A stretch of 49,467 nt of DNA from Corynebacterium sp. (lineage in GTDB: Bacteria; Actinomycetota; Actinomycetes; Mycobacteriales; Mycobacteriaceae): positions 1 to 49,467 of the forward strand of contig NZ_JASLIP010000057.1 in assembly GCF_030152825.1 (NCBI RefSeq), given 5' to 3'. The translations under genes were made by a program, and so were the position numbers. Below are positions 1 to 7,696 of this stretch, one piece after another. The notes below the pieces were generated by a model. It ran no database searches, was not told the DNA's origin, and saw nothing but the letters and a program-made list of their open reading frames with translations. Position 1 is the stretch's first letter. Each line of letters opens with the position of its first letter.

Positions 1-1613
1 GTGAGGACGACCGGGCGCTTCACGATCGCACCGGTGCCGACCATGGCTGCCTGCGGCGGAACCAGGATCGGGGTGTCGGTCAGGGCGCCCTCGGAACCGA
101 TGTTGGTGATGGTGAAGGTGCCGCCGGCCAGGTCGTTCGGCTTCAGCTTCTTATTGCGCGCGCGGTCAGCGATGTCCGCGATGGCCTTCGCCAGCTCCGG
201 CAGGCTCAGGTCCTGGGCGTCGTGGATAACCGGGGAGAGCAGACCGTCCTTGGTATCCACCGCGATGCTCAGGTTCACGCGGTCGTGGTAGGTCATCTCC
301 TTGGTCTCAGCGTTGTAGGACGCGTTGACGTTCGGGTGGGAGATGAGCGCCTCGACGGCAGCCTTCGCGAAGAACGGCAGGAAGGTCAGGTTCACGCCGT
401 GGGCGTCCTGGAAGGCCTTCTTAGACTTCGCGCGCAGGTCGGCGACCAGGGTCATGTCGACCTCGTGGACCTGGGTGAGCTGCGCGGAGTTGCGCAGGGA
501 CTCCAGGGTGGTGCGTGCCGTGATCTCGCGGATGCGGTTGACCTTCTGGGTCGTGCCGATCAGCTCCTGCTTATTCGGGTCGACCTTGTGCGCGGACGCA
601 CGCGGGCCGGCCGGCAGGTTGGTCTTCGCGCCGGTGGTGATGTTATCGCCCTCGGCGGCAGCCAGGACATCCTGCTTGCGGATACGGCCGCCAACGCCGG
701 TGCCAGTGACCTTGGAGAGGTCCACGTTGTTCTTCTCAGCCAGCTTGCGGACCAGCGGGGTCACGTACGGCAGGTTATCGCCGGACGGCTCGCCAGCGGA
801 GCCGGACTTCTCGCTGCGGTCGGCGACGTTCGGGCGTGCGGTGGTCTCCGCAGCCTTCTCGCGCGCAGCCTCACGAGCGGACGCGGCCTTGTCCTTGCCG
901 GAGTCCTTCTCCTCGGACTTCTGCTCGTCCTTCGACGCAGCCTTCTCGGAAGACTTGTCCTCGGACTTCTCCTTCTTCGGCTCTTCCTTCTTGGCCGGCT
1001 TAGCCTCGCCGTCGCCGATGCGTGCGATGACGTCGCCGACCTCGACGGTGTCGTCCTCGTCAGCCAGGATTTCGACCAGGGTGCCTGCGACCGTGGATGG
1101 GATTTCGGTGTCGACCTTGTCGGTGGAGACCTCGAGCAGTGGCTCGTCGACCTCGACCTTGTCGCCGACGGACTTCAGCCACTGGGTGATGGTGCCCTCG
1201 GTGACGGATTCGCCGAGCTCCGGCATGGTGACGTCCTCGCCCTCACCGGAACCCTCGGAATCGGAATCGTCAGAAGACTCGTCAGAATCCTCAGCAGCGT
1301 CCTCGTCGGAGCTGTCCGCAGCCTCGTCCTCGTCGGAGGAGTCGTCGCCCTCGTCGTCGGAGGAAGGAGCTTCATCCTCCTCGCCGATCTCAGCGATGAT
1401 GGAACCGACCTCGATCGTGTCGTCCTCTTCGGCCATTACCTTCAGCAGAACGCCGGCAACAGGGGAGGGGATCTCGGTATCAACCTTGTCGGTGGAGACC
1501 TCGAGCAAAGGCTCATCCACCTCGACCTTGTCGCCAACCTTCTTCAGCCACTGGGTGATGGTGCCCTCAGTGACCGATTCGCCCAACTCGGGCATTTCGA
1601 CGGACTGCGCCAT
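1..1613 (-). CDS. sucB: Dihydrolipoamide acyltransferase E2 (AceF/SucB), 3' end outside window
   Basis: This is the E2 core of the pyruvate/2-oxoglutarate dehydrogenase complex; it transfers acyl groups from lipoyl-lysine to CoA. The ATG at 1613-1611 has a GAGGAG ribosome site about 10 nt upstream. 537 codons are visible. Two lipoyl domains lie at about residues 7-80 and 130-203, with lipoyl lysines K43 and K166 in a TDKVDTEIPS context. A peripheral-subunit-binding domain follows at about 281-320, then most of the catalytic domain; the active-site HxxxDG motif would lie past the window edge. The linker between the lipoyl domains is strongly Asp/Glu/Ser rich and the next linker is Lys/Glu/Ala rich. 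In Corynebacteriales the succinyltransferase activity is generally carried by OdhA, so this protein probably acts as the acetyltransferase of a mixed PDH/ODH complex (family knowledge, not visible here). The name sucB is conventional. Confidence 0.95.
   Translation of the reverse strand, partial: MAQSVEMPELGESVTEGTITQWLKKVGDKVEVDEPLLEVSTDKVDTEIPSPVAGVLLKVMAEEDDTIEVGSIIAEIGEEDEAPSSDDEGDDSSDEDEAADSSDEDAAEDSDESSDDSDSEGSGEGEDVTMPELGESVTEGTITQWLKSVGDKVEVDEPLLEVSTDKVDTEIPSTVAGTLVEILADEDDTVEVGDVIARIGDGEAKPAKKEEPKKEKSEDKSSEKAASKDEQKSEEKDSGKDKAASAREAAREKAAETTARPNVADRSEKSGSAGEPSGDNLPYVTPLVRKLAEKNNVDLSKVTGTGVGGRIRKQDVLAAAEGDNITTGAKTNLPAGPRASAHKVDPNKQELIGTTQKVNRIREITARTTLESLRNSAQLTQVHEVDMTLVADLRAKSKKAFQDAHGVNLTFLPFFAKAAVEALISHPNVNASYNAETKEMTYHDRVNLSIAVDTKDGLLSPVIHDAQDLSLPELAKAIADIADRARNKKLKPNDLAGGTFTITNIGSEGALTDTPILVPPQAAMVGTGAIVKRPVVL
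1005..1226 (-). repeat. Lipoyl domain copy 2 of internal duplication
   Basis: This segment encodes residues 130-203 of the E2 protein and is the second copy of the lipoyl domain. The two copies diverge in their last third. Confidence 0.85.
1374..1595 (-). repeat. Lipoyl domain copy 1 of internal duplication
   Basis: This segment encodes residues 7-80 of the E2 protein. It is nearly identical in protein sequence to copy 2, which lies 369 nt downstream in the gene; 43 of the first 44 residues match. Confidence 0.85.
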
Positions 1614-1681
1614 GGTGTTGAAGCTCCTCTTGAAACGCGAAAACTAGCTGTGGTCGAGTTTTAAAGACCAGTTACTCAACA

Positions 1682-1687
1682 ATTGTA
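1682..1687 (-). promoter_or_regulatory. Candidate -10 element of the E2 gene
   Basis: Read on the minus strand this is TACAAT, about 70 nt before the E2 start codon. That would give a leader of roughly 60 nt holding the GAGGAG ribosome site. No clear -35 box is seen. Confidence 0.45.
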
Positions 1688-1739
1688 CGCTCTCAAGCAA
1701 GTTTCGACGCGCCCAGCCCCGACCGAAAATCCGACTGCC

Positions 1740-1745
1740 TAGAAT
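1740..1745 (+). promoter_or_regulatory. -10 element placed for a leaderless mRNA
   Basis: TAGAAT ends 8 nt before the GTG start of the next gene, so transcription would begin at or next to the start codon. No ribosome site precedes that GTG. Confidence 0.55.
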
Positions 1746-1753
1746 AGTGAGCT

Positions 1754-2164
1754 GTGTTCAATCTTTTTGGCCGATCCGGCAAGAATCAGACCAAGCCACC
1801 GCGTGCGCCCGGAGACACCATTCGCGCACGTGATTTGGAGTACCTGAGCACCTGGTCCGCGCAGCATGGCGGCCAGGCAGGTGGGGTGGAGGGCTTCGTG
1901 GAACCCGAGACCCTCATCAACGAGATGTCGGTCGTTCTCGTCGACGGCTCTGGCGACTGGACGCGCCGCAAGATCGGCGGGCCGAAGGGCATCGACGTGG
2001 TCGCCAAGAAGCTCGGCATCCCCCTCTACTTCGCCGAAGAGACCGGCTACCCGCAGCGCATGCGCGACCGCATCGAGCGCGACCGGTTGATCAAAAAGCG
2101 CCTGGAACAGCGCGAACGGCGCGCCCGCATGGAGCAGGCGCGCCGCGAGGAAGAGGAGTCTTAG
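1754..2164 (+). CDS. Conserved actinobacterial protein of unknown function
   Basis: A 136-residue soluble protein with no signal peptide or membrane segment. Residues about 20-105 look like a compact globular domain, and the last 35 residues are a charged Arg/Glu-rich helix. The GTG start is chosen because a TAGAAT -10 box ends 8 nt upstream and no Shine-Dalgarno sequence is present. It sits between the E2 gene (divergent) and pepA (convergent), a place where corynebacteria keep a small conserved gene. I recognise no catalytic motif and assign no function. Confidence 0.8.
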   Translation: MFNLFGRSGKNQTKPPRAPGDTIRARDLEYLSTWSAQHGGQAGGVEGFVEPETLINEMSVVLVDGSGDWTRRKIGGPKGIDVVAKKLGIPLYFAEETGYPQRMRDRIERDRLIKKRLEQRERRARMEQARREEEES

Positions 2165-2177
2165 CCCTCCGGGGGAG

Positions 2178-2218
2178 ACCCTGGCCCCGGGCAGTTCTAG
2201 CCCAAGGGGGACCAGGGT
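2178..2218. terminator. Hairpin between convergent genes
   Basis: ACCCTGG pairs with CCAGGGT across a GC-rich, imperfect middle. It lies in the 61-nt gap between the hypothetical gene and pepA and could serve both strands. Confidence 0.5.
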
Positions 2219-2225
2219 TTGGGGC

Positions 2226-3851
2226 TTAGCCCTCCTTGGTAGTCCCTGCCAGGTGGCGCAGGGTCGCCAGAATCGTGCGCACCGGCACGCCCGTGCCGCG
2301 CTTCGGGGTGTAGCCGAACGCGCCCTCGGTGTTATACGCCGGGCCGGCGATATCGATGTGCACCCACTCCACGCCCTCGGTCACGAAGTTGGCCAAGTAG
2401 TGGCCAGCCACCGACATGCCACCCCAACGGCTGGGGGAGATATTGCGCAGGTCGGCCACATCGGACTTCAGCGCCTCGCCGAGCTCAGGCGGCAGCGGCA
2501 TAGCCCAGCCGTTCTCGCCGACCTCCTGGGAGAGCTCCGCCACCTTGTCGCGGAAGGCGATGGAACCCATGACACCCGGGGTGCGGTTGCCCAGCGCCAC
2601 CATCTGCGCGCCGGTCAGGGTTGCGGTCTCGATGAGGTAATCCGGCTCATCCTCGCAGGCACGTGCCATCGCATCTGCCAGGATCAGGCGGCCCTCCGCG
2701 TCCGTGTTCAGCACCTCAGTGGTCAGGCCGTTGTAGTGACGCAGCACGTCACCCGGGCGGGTTGCGGTGGAGCTCGGGGTGTTCTCTGCCAGCGGAATCG
2801 TGGCGATGACCTTCATCGGCAGGTCCAGGCGCGCAGCCGCCACTATCGTGGCGACGACAGCCGCGGAGCCACCCATGTCCGAAATCATGTCCCACATATT
2901 CGCGCCCGGCTTCAGCGAGATACCGCCGGTATCGAAGGTCACGCCCTTACCGACCAGCGCGACCTGCGGTGCCTCGTTATCCGCGGACGGCTCGTGGGTC
3001 AGGCGCACCAGGCGCGGTGCGTGCTCGCTGCCCTTACCGACGCCGACGATGCCGCCGTAGCCCTTTTCCTCCAACTCCTTTTCATCCAGGATTTCGACGC
3101 CCAGCCCGACGGCCTCGGCGATCTCGCGGATCGTGTTGGCATAGGTCTCCGGGTACAGGAAATTCGCCGGGGTATTCACGAAGTCACGGGCCAGCGCAAC
3201 CGCGGCGGCGTCAACCTGAGCCTGGGCCAGCAGGGCGGCGTCCGCCTCGCGGGCGAGCACCGTGATGGTGGCGGGGGAGTCGGAGGCGTCGGCGTCCTTG
3301 TCCTCGGACGCTGCACCCTGGCCAGCGGCGTCCTTGGCGGAAGCTCCCTTGAATCCAGCGAAACGGTAACCACCCAGGGCGTGACCGACCAGCGCGGCCT
3401 CCGGGGAAATCAGGCCGAGGCTAGAGACGACCTTCGAACCCAGCCCCGCAGCGCGGGAGGCCACGCCCGCGAGCTCGCGGATGTCCTCGTCCGTGGACTC
3501 GTCGATATCACCCAGGCCCAGGGCCAGGATCTTCGTCGCCGGGGCCTTGCCCTCAGTGGCCAGCAGCTCGCCCGGCACCGGGGTGAGCTCCTCGCGCTTA
3601 CCGGTGGCGCCCACACTGGTGAGCACGCGCCACAGGGTGATCTCCTGCTCCTTGCTCAGCAGGCCCGAACCCGTGGCGGCCAGCTCCAGGCCATTAGCGC
3701 CCTGGAACACCGGGACGATCAGCGTGTCCACCTCCGCATCTGCCGGAAGCTCCGCGACGAGGTCAATCGCCGGCATCGTGCCACGGTTCGGCAGGGCGGA
3801 ATAAGTCTGGACGGGATCCAGCGCGATCGGCTGGCCTGGCTGAGTCGACAT
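2226..3851 (-). CDS. pepA: Leucyl aminopeptidase (M17 family)
   Basis: A cytosolic two-metal exopeptidase that removes N-terminal residues from peptides. The protein has 541 residues, near the usual 500. The N-terminal half is the variable regulatory domain and contains an Asp/Ala-rich insertion (about residues 180-195). The C-terminal catalytic half holds the GKGVTFDTGG metal/active-site segment and the family signature NTDAEGRL at about residue 381. The ATG at 3851 has a GAAAGGA element about 13 nt upstream, which is rather long spacing. It is divergent from ilvE, with a 77-bp shared promoter region, as in other corynebacteria. Confidence 0.95.
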   Translation of the reverse strand: MSTQPGQPIALDPVQTYSALPNRGTMPAIDLVAELPADAEVDTLIVPVFQGANGLELAATGSGLLSKEQEITLWRVLTSVGATGKREELTPVPGELLATEGKAPATKILALGLGDIDESTDEDIRELAGVASRAAGLGSKVVSSLGLISPEAALVGHALGGYRFAGFKGASAKDAAGQGAASEDKDADASDSPATITVLAREADAALLAQAQVDAAAVALARDFVNTPANFLYPETYANTIREIAEAVGLGVEILDEKELEEKGYGGIVGVGKGSEHAPRLVRLTHEPSADNEAPQVALVGKGVTFDTGGISLKPGANMWDMISDMGGSAAVVATIVAAARLDLPMKVIATIPLAENTPSSTATRPGDVLRHYNGLTTEVLNTDAEGRLILADAMARACEDEPDYLIETATLTGAQMVALGNRTPGVMGSIAFRDKVAELSQEVGENGWAMPLPPELGEALKSDVADLRNISPSRWGGMSVAGHYLANFVTEGVEWVHIDIAGPAYNTEGAFGYTPKRGTGVPVRTILATLRHLAGTTKEG

Positions 3852-3928
3852 GATCGAAAATCAATCCTTTCGCAACGCAGATTCTCACTAATGCACCATC
3901 AACTGTACTCACAATTTTTCGAGGAACT

Positions 3929-5092
3929 ATGGTTGTAAGCATGAGCGAAAGCACACCGAACACCACCGCACCAAACACCAATCTGAGCTTCACCGTCACG
4001 CCGAACGAGAACCGCACCTCCTCGGCGGATATCGCCAAGGTCCTCGAGAACCCGGGCTTTGGCGTCCACTTCACCGACCACATGGTCCTCATCGACTACG
4101 ACGAGGAGATCGGCTGGCACAACGCCCGCGTCGAGCCCTACGGTCCGCTGACCATGGACCCGGCCAGCATGGTCTTCCACTACGGCCAGGCCATCTTCGA
4201 AGGTATTAAGGCTTACCGCCAGCCGGACGGCAGCATCGCCACCTTCCGCCCGGAGCAGAACGCCCAGCGCATGGCGCGCTCCGCTGAGCGCCTGGGCATG
4301 GCCCCGCTGCCGGAGGAGCTGTTCCTCGAGTCCCTGAAGCAGCTGGTCGCCATCGACCACGAGTGGGTGCCAGCGGCAGGCGGCGAGGCCGCGCTGTACC
4401 TGCGCCCGCTGATGATCGCTCGGGACGTGCACCTGGGTGTCCAGCCGTCCAAGACCTACACCTACATGGTCATCGCCTCCCCGGCGGGCGCCTACTTCAC
4501 CGGCGGCATCAAGCCGGTGAGCGTGTGGCTGTCCACCGAGTACGTGCGCGCCGCGCCCGGCGGCACCGGTGCCGCGAAGTGCGCCGGTAACTACGCCGGT
4601 TCCCTCATGGCCCAGGCGCAGGCCGCCGAGCAAGGCTGCGACCAGGTTGTGTGGCTGGACGCCGTCGAGCGCAAGTGGGTCGAGGAGATGGGCGGCATGA
4701 ACCTCATGTTCGTCTTCGGCGAGGGGGAGAACGCCGAGGTCATCACGCCAGAGCTCTCCGGCTCCCTGCTGCCGGGGGTCACCCGCGACTCCCTGATCCA
4801 GGTCGCCCGGGACCTGGGTTACAACGTCAACGAGCGCCGAATCTCCATCGAGGAGTGGGAGCAGGCCGCGAACTCCGGCATGCTCTCCGAGGTGCTGGCC
4901 TGCGGCACCGCCGCCGTGGTCACCCCGGTGGGCTCCGTGAAGTACGCCGGCGGTGGGTACGACATCAACGGTGCTCAAACCGGCGAGGTCACCATGCGCC
5001 TGCGCGACCACCTCACCGGCATCCAGCGCGGTGCCGTGGAGGACAAGCACGGCTGGCTGCACACCCTGGTTCCGGCTGAGGACCTGCAGTAA
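3929..5092 (+). CDS. ilvE: Branched-chain amino acid aminotransferase
   Basis: A PLP enzyme of fold class IV that transfers the amino group from glutamate in the last step of leucine, isoleucine and valine synthesis. It has 387 residues. The PLP lysine is K217 in the GTGAAKCAGNYAGSL segment, followed by the conserved EEMGGMN motif and a C-terminal GTAAVVTPVG phosphate-binding loop. Two starts are possible: ATG 3929 has GAGGA only 3 nt upstream, and ATG 3941 has it 15 nt upstream; neither spacing is ideal. The gene converges on cobT and is followed by a strong hairpin. Confidence 0.96.
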   Translation: MVVSMSESTPNTTAPNTNLSFTVTPNENRTSSADIAKVLENPGFGVHFTDHMVLIDYDEEIGWHNARVEPYGPLTMDPASMVFHYGQAIFEGIKAYRQPDGSIATFRPEQNAQRMARSAERLGMAPLPEELFLESLKQLVAIDHEWVPAAGGEAALYLRPLMIARDVHLGVQPSKTYTYMVIASPAGAYFTGGIKPVSVWLSTEYVRAAPGGTGAAKCAGNYAGSLMAQAQAAEQGCDQVVWLDAVERKWVEEMGGMNLMFVFGEGENAEVITPELSGSLLPGVTRDSLIQVARDLGYNVNERRISIEEWEQAANSGMLSEVLACGTAAVVTPVGSVKYAGGGYDINGAQTGEVTMRLRDHLTGIQRGAVEDKHGWLHTLVPAEDLQ

Positions 5093-5131
5093 CGCAGTAG
5101 CTCCGTAGGCGCCTCGCGCGGTGGTGGAGAG

Positions 5132-5181
5132 CGCTTGAGGCCCCGGGCCACCATCTTTCGGTGGGGCCGGGGCCTCAAGCG
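5132..5181. terminator. Strong 15-bp hairpin between ilvE and cobT
   Basis: CGCTTGAGGCCCCGG (5132-5146) pairs perfectly with 5167-5181, and an inner CCACC/GGTGG helix extends the stem. There is no long U tract, but the symmetric stem fits a bidirectional terminator between convergent genes. Confidence 0.75.
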
Positions 5182-5253
5182 TTGGCAGATGTGGGCCCTT
5201 GGGCTGCCCGTTCTGCCGTGCAGCCGGGCGTAGCGCTGATCAGGGGAGTGCGG

Positions 5254-6237
5254 CTAGGCCTCGCCCTCGGCGAACTGCGTGGCCAGGCGCAGGTGCGGCA
5301 GCGCGAGCAGCGTGCCCGCGCCCTGGCCCAGGCCGATACCGGTCGGCAGGATTGGGCTTAAGCCCAACGCACCGAGCGCCGGCACGATCGCCGGTTCCGT
5401 GCCAGGGGAGGCCGGCTGCCACCAGTCGCGAGCGGTGGGGGCAAGCATCTGCGCGCACAGCGCGGCCGCCGCGCAGCCCGCTCCGTCGAAGATCACCGGC
5501 GTGCGGCGGATCGCGGCCTGCGCGAGGACCCCGGTCAGCACCCCGATATGGGGCGTTGCCGCCCGGGCGAGGATCTCGCGGGGCTCGGTGCGCACATCCC
5601 GCACCGCGAACATGCCATCGCGGATCTGGGCAACCTTGCGCCGCCAGCCCTGGTCATCAATGCCGGAACCCCAGCCGATGACCTTGACCGGCTCGATCCC
5701 GCAGATCGCGCCGATGATTGTCGCGGCCGCGGTTGTAGTGCCCGGACCGAAGTCGCCGAGCAGCAGCAGCTCCGTGCCCTTATCCGCCTCCGCGTCCGCG
5801 AAGGCCGCACCGGCCGCCAGCCACTCCTCGATGCCGAACTCCGCCCCAGGGGATTCCGTCTCGGTGGAAAGCTGATCGGCGGCCGCGGCGTTGGCGTCGA
5901 TAAACTCCACCCGAACATCCTGGGCCACCGCAGCGGCGGCGACGGGGGAACGACCCGAGGCATACAGCTCGCCCACCTGGGCCAGAGAATCCTCGGGAAG
6001 AATGGACACGGCAGGCGTCGTGGCTGGCTCACCAGCGACGACCGCCAAGGTCACGCGCCCCAGCGCGGCGGGCAGCTCCCGGCCCTGGCAGGCCGCCAAC
6101 CAACCACCCCAGGCGGCCAGCTCCCCCAAACTCGCACGGCCACCGCCGGCAGCCATCGTCGTCGCCTCCAACCGGCGGGTCGCCTCTGCAACCCGCGTCG
6201 GATCGACTGCTTCCACGGCCGAGAAGTCCACTGCCAT
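5254..6237 (-). CDS. cobT: CobT-family nicotinate-nucleotide:dimethylbenzimidazole phosphoribosyltransferase, divergent
   Basis: CobT activates the lower-ligand base in cobalamin synthesis. This 327-residue protein is recognisable by GDFGPGTTTAAA (family GxxGxxNTT), the GxGSGIDDxGWxRK block and the LTGVLAQAAIRRTPVIFDG block typical of actinobacterial CobT. It is shorter than usual (about 350) and unusual at key places. The C-terminal RLGEGxGA motif, whose Glu is the catalytic base in Salmonella CobT (E317), reads GLGQGAG here (Q305, codon CAG). The N-terminal DHGV...GVSAYP segment is also not preserved. No other cobalamin gene is in the window. It starts directly after the stop of the DUF3043 gene, so the two form an operon. 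It may be catalytically changed or inactive. Confidence 0.85.
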   Translation of the reverse strand: MAVDFSAVEAVDPTRVAEATRRLEATTMAAGGGRASLGELAAWGGWLAACQGRELPAALGRVTLAVVAGEPATTPAVSILPEDSLAQVGELYASGRSPVAAAAVAQDVRVEFIDANAAAADQLSTETESPGAEFGIEEWLAAGAAFADAEADKGTELLLLGDFGPGTTTAAATIIGAICGIEPVKVIGWGSGIDDQGWRRKVAQIRDGMFAVRDVRTEPREILARAATPHIGVLTGVLAQAAIRRTPVIFDGAGCAAAALCAQMLAPTARDWWQPASPGTEPAIVPALGALGLSPILPTGIGLGQGAGTLLALPHLRLATQFAEGEA

Positions 6238-6948
6238 CTAGCGAACGTCCTCGCCGATCTCCACCTGCGGGGCAGGGTTGCGCATCTTGCGGATCATCGT
6301 CGCGCGGCCGAAGGCGTACATGCCCAGGCCGAACTTACCCAGCGTGGTATCCGGGTACTTCTCGCGCACCAGGCGGTTGACCTTGCGGCCCAGCATGATG
6401 CCCTCGATGACCATGAGGATCAGGATGCCGAACATCACCAGGGAAGCGGTGTTCGCCAGCATCGGCTTGCGCAGGCCGATCACCATGATTAGGACCACGA
6501 CCAGCGCGATTGGCATGAAGAAGTTGCCGAGGTAGCGGTGGGAATCCACCCAGTCGCGGACGAAGCGGCGCTCCGGGCCCTTATCGCGGTCCATGAGGTA
6601 GCGCTCGTCGCCGGCCATCATGCGCTCGTTGATGTGGCGGCGCTCGGCCTCTCGCTCCCGGCGCTCCTTGGCCTTGAGCTCCTTGTACTCCTCCTTGGAC
6701 ATGGAGGTCTTGAGCTCCTTGCGGCGCTTGCGGGCCTCGGCTGGGGTCTCCGGGCCCTGATAGGGACCGCGGCGCACGCCGGCCTGGCGCTCCTGCTCGT
6801 TGCGCTTCGGGGTCGGCCGGCCCTTCGGCGGGGTGAAGGCCTTGTTGCTCGGCTGCTTGTCCTCAGCTTCCGGGGTGGCCTCGGCGGATGCTGCGACGGT
6901 GCTGGCGGCAGCGTCGGTGGATGTGCTCTTCTTACGCGACTTTTTCAC
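6238..6948 (-). CDS. DUF3043 membrane protein
   Basis: A 236-residue protein of the actinobacterial DUF3043 family. The first 130 residues are hydrophilic and highly charged (Lys/Arg/Glu). Two transmembrane helices follow at about 141-162 and 167-187, then a basic tail. The stop abuts the cobT start with no gap, so the two are co-transcribed. The family has no established function; the tight linkage to cobT is the only hint here. Confidence 0.85.
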   Translation of the reverse strand: MKKSRKKSTSTDAAASTVAASAEATPEAEDKQPSNKAFTPPKGRPTPKRNEQERQAGVRRGPYQGPETPAEARKRRKELKTSMSKEEYKELKAKERREREAERRHINERMMAGDERYLMDRDKGPERRFVRDWVDSHRYLGNFFMPIALVVVLIMVIGLRKPMLANTASLVMFGILILMVIEGIMLGRKVNRLVREKYPDTTLGKFGLGMYAFGRATMIRKMRNPAPQVEIGEDVR

Positions 6949-7108
6949 GCCTCTTAGGCTAGAGCAGAATCAGGGGGCTATCAAAAGGATGGAATAGTTT
7001 TGCGGTGCTGCCCGTTGTAACGGAGGACGGAGCGTGAAGTTGTGGAATTCGCACCGCTTCGCGAGTAACCTAAACGAGCATCGAAACCATCCTTAATGAG
7101 GAGGAAAT

Positions 7109-7453
7109 ATGACTGCCCCAGAGAAGGTCACGGGTGTCGAGCTGACCGACGCCGCTGTGTCCAAGGCAAACTCCCTGCTGGCCCAGGAGGGTCGCGACGA
7201 CCTGGCGCTGCGCATCGCGGTTCAGCCAGGTGGCTGCGCTGGCCTGCGTTACCAGCTGTTCTTCGATGACCGCTCCCTGGACGGGGACCTGAAGGACGAG
7301 TACGACGGCGTGAACCTGGTCGTCGACCGCATGTCCGCCCCGTACCTGATGGGCGCGAAGATCGACTTCGCGGACACCATCGAGTCCCAGGGCTTTACGA
7401 TTGATAACCCGAACGCCAGCGGCTCCTGCGCCTGCGGCGACTCCTTCTCCTAA
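7109..7453 (+). CDS. erpA: A-type iron-sulfur cluster carrier (HesB/IscA/ErpA family)
   Basis: A 114-residue carrier that holds and delivers Fe-S clusters to apo-proteins. The three ligand cysteines are present: C43 in GGCAGLRYQ, and C107 and C109 in the C-terminal GSCACG. A strong GAGGAGGA ribosome site (7098-7105) precedes the ATG. It is monocistronic and ends in a strong bidirectional terminator facing asnB. Its likely clients nearby include the Rieske protein, although that link is inference from position. Confidence 0.93.
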   Translation: MTAPEKVTGVELTDAAVSKANSLLAQEGRDDLALRIAVQPGGCAGLRYQLFFDDRSLDGDLKDEYDGVNLVVDRMSAPYLMGAKIDFADTIESQGFTIDNPNASGSCACGDSFS

Positions 7454-7510
7454 GCCGAAGAAGCCCCCTCGACCCCGCGGCTGCGGGGTAGCGAAAGAGG
7501 GAAGACGGCG

Positions 7511-7551
7511 AAAACGCCGCGGCCCCACGATGAGTGGGACCGCGGCGTTTT
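7511..7551. terminator. 18-bp bidirectional terminator between erpA and asnB
   Basis: The arm at 7511-7528 pairs with 7534-7551 with one mismatch around a GATGA loop. It starts with AAAA and ends with TTTT, so it has a U tract in both directions. Confidence 0.92.
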
Positions 7552-7696
7552 GTATTGCAGGGGGAGGTTCAGCAGCCAGAGGAGCCTGACCGAAGGGCTG
7601 GACCTATGCGCCGGGGAAGCAGCCGCTGGCGCCGGGGAGGAGCTTTAGGGCCGGGGGGATTGCCCTAGACCCCGGATTCCCCGGGACGCAGCGGTC

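Noticed and set aside
222..1664. Long open frames on the plus strand opposite the E2 gene
   Set aside because: They are antisense shadows of a GC-rich, strongly codon-biased gene. They have low-complexity Leu/Val/Gly or Ser composition and no recognisable domain, while the minus strand encodes a clear E2.
6950..6972. TTAGGCTAG near erpA as a DtxR iron box
   Set aside because: Only the left half matches the 19-bp DtxR palindrome; the right half does not, and the position is at the end of the DUF3043 start region rather than over the erpA promoter.
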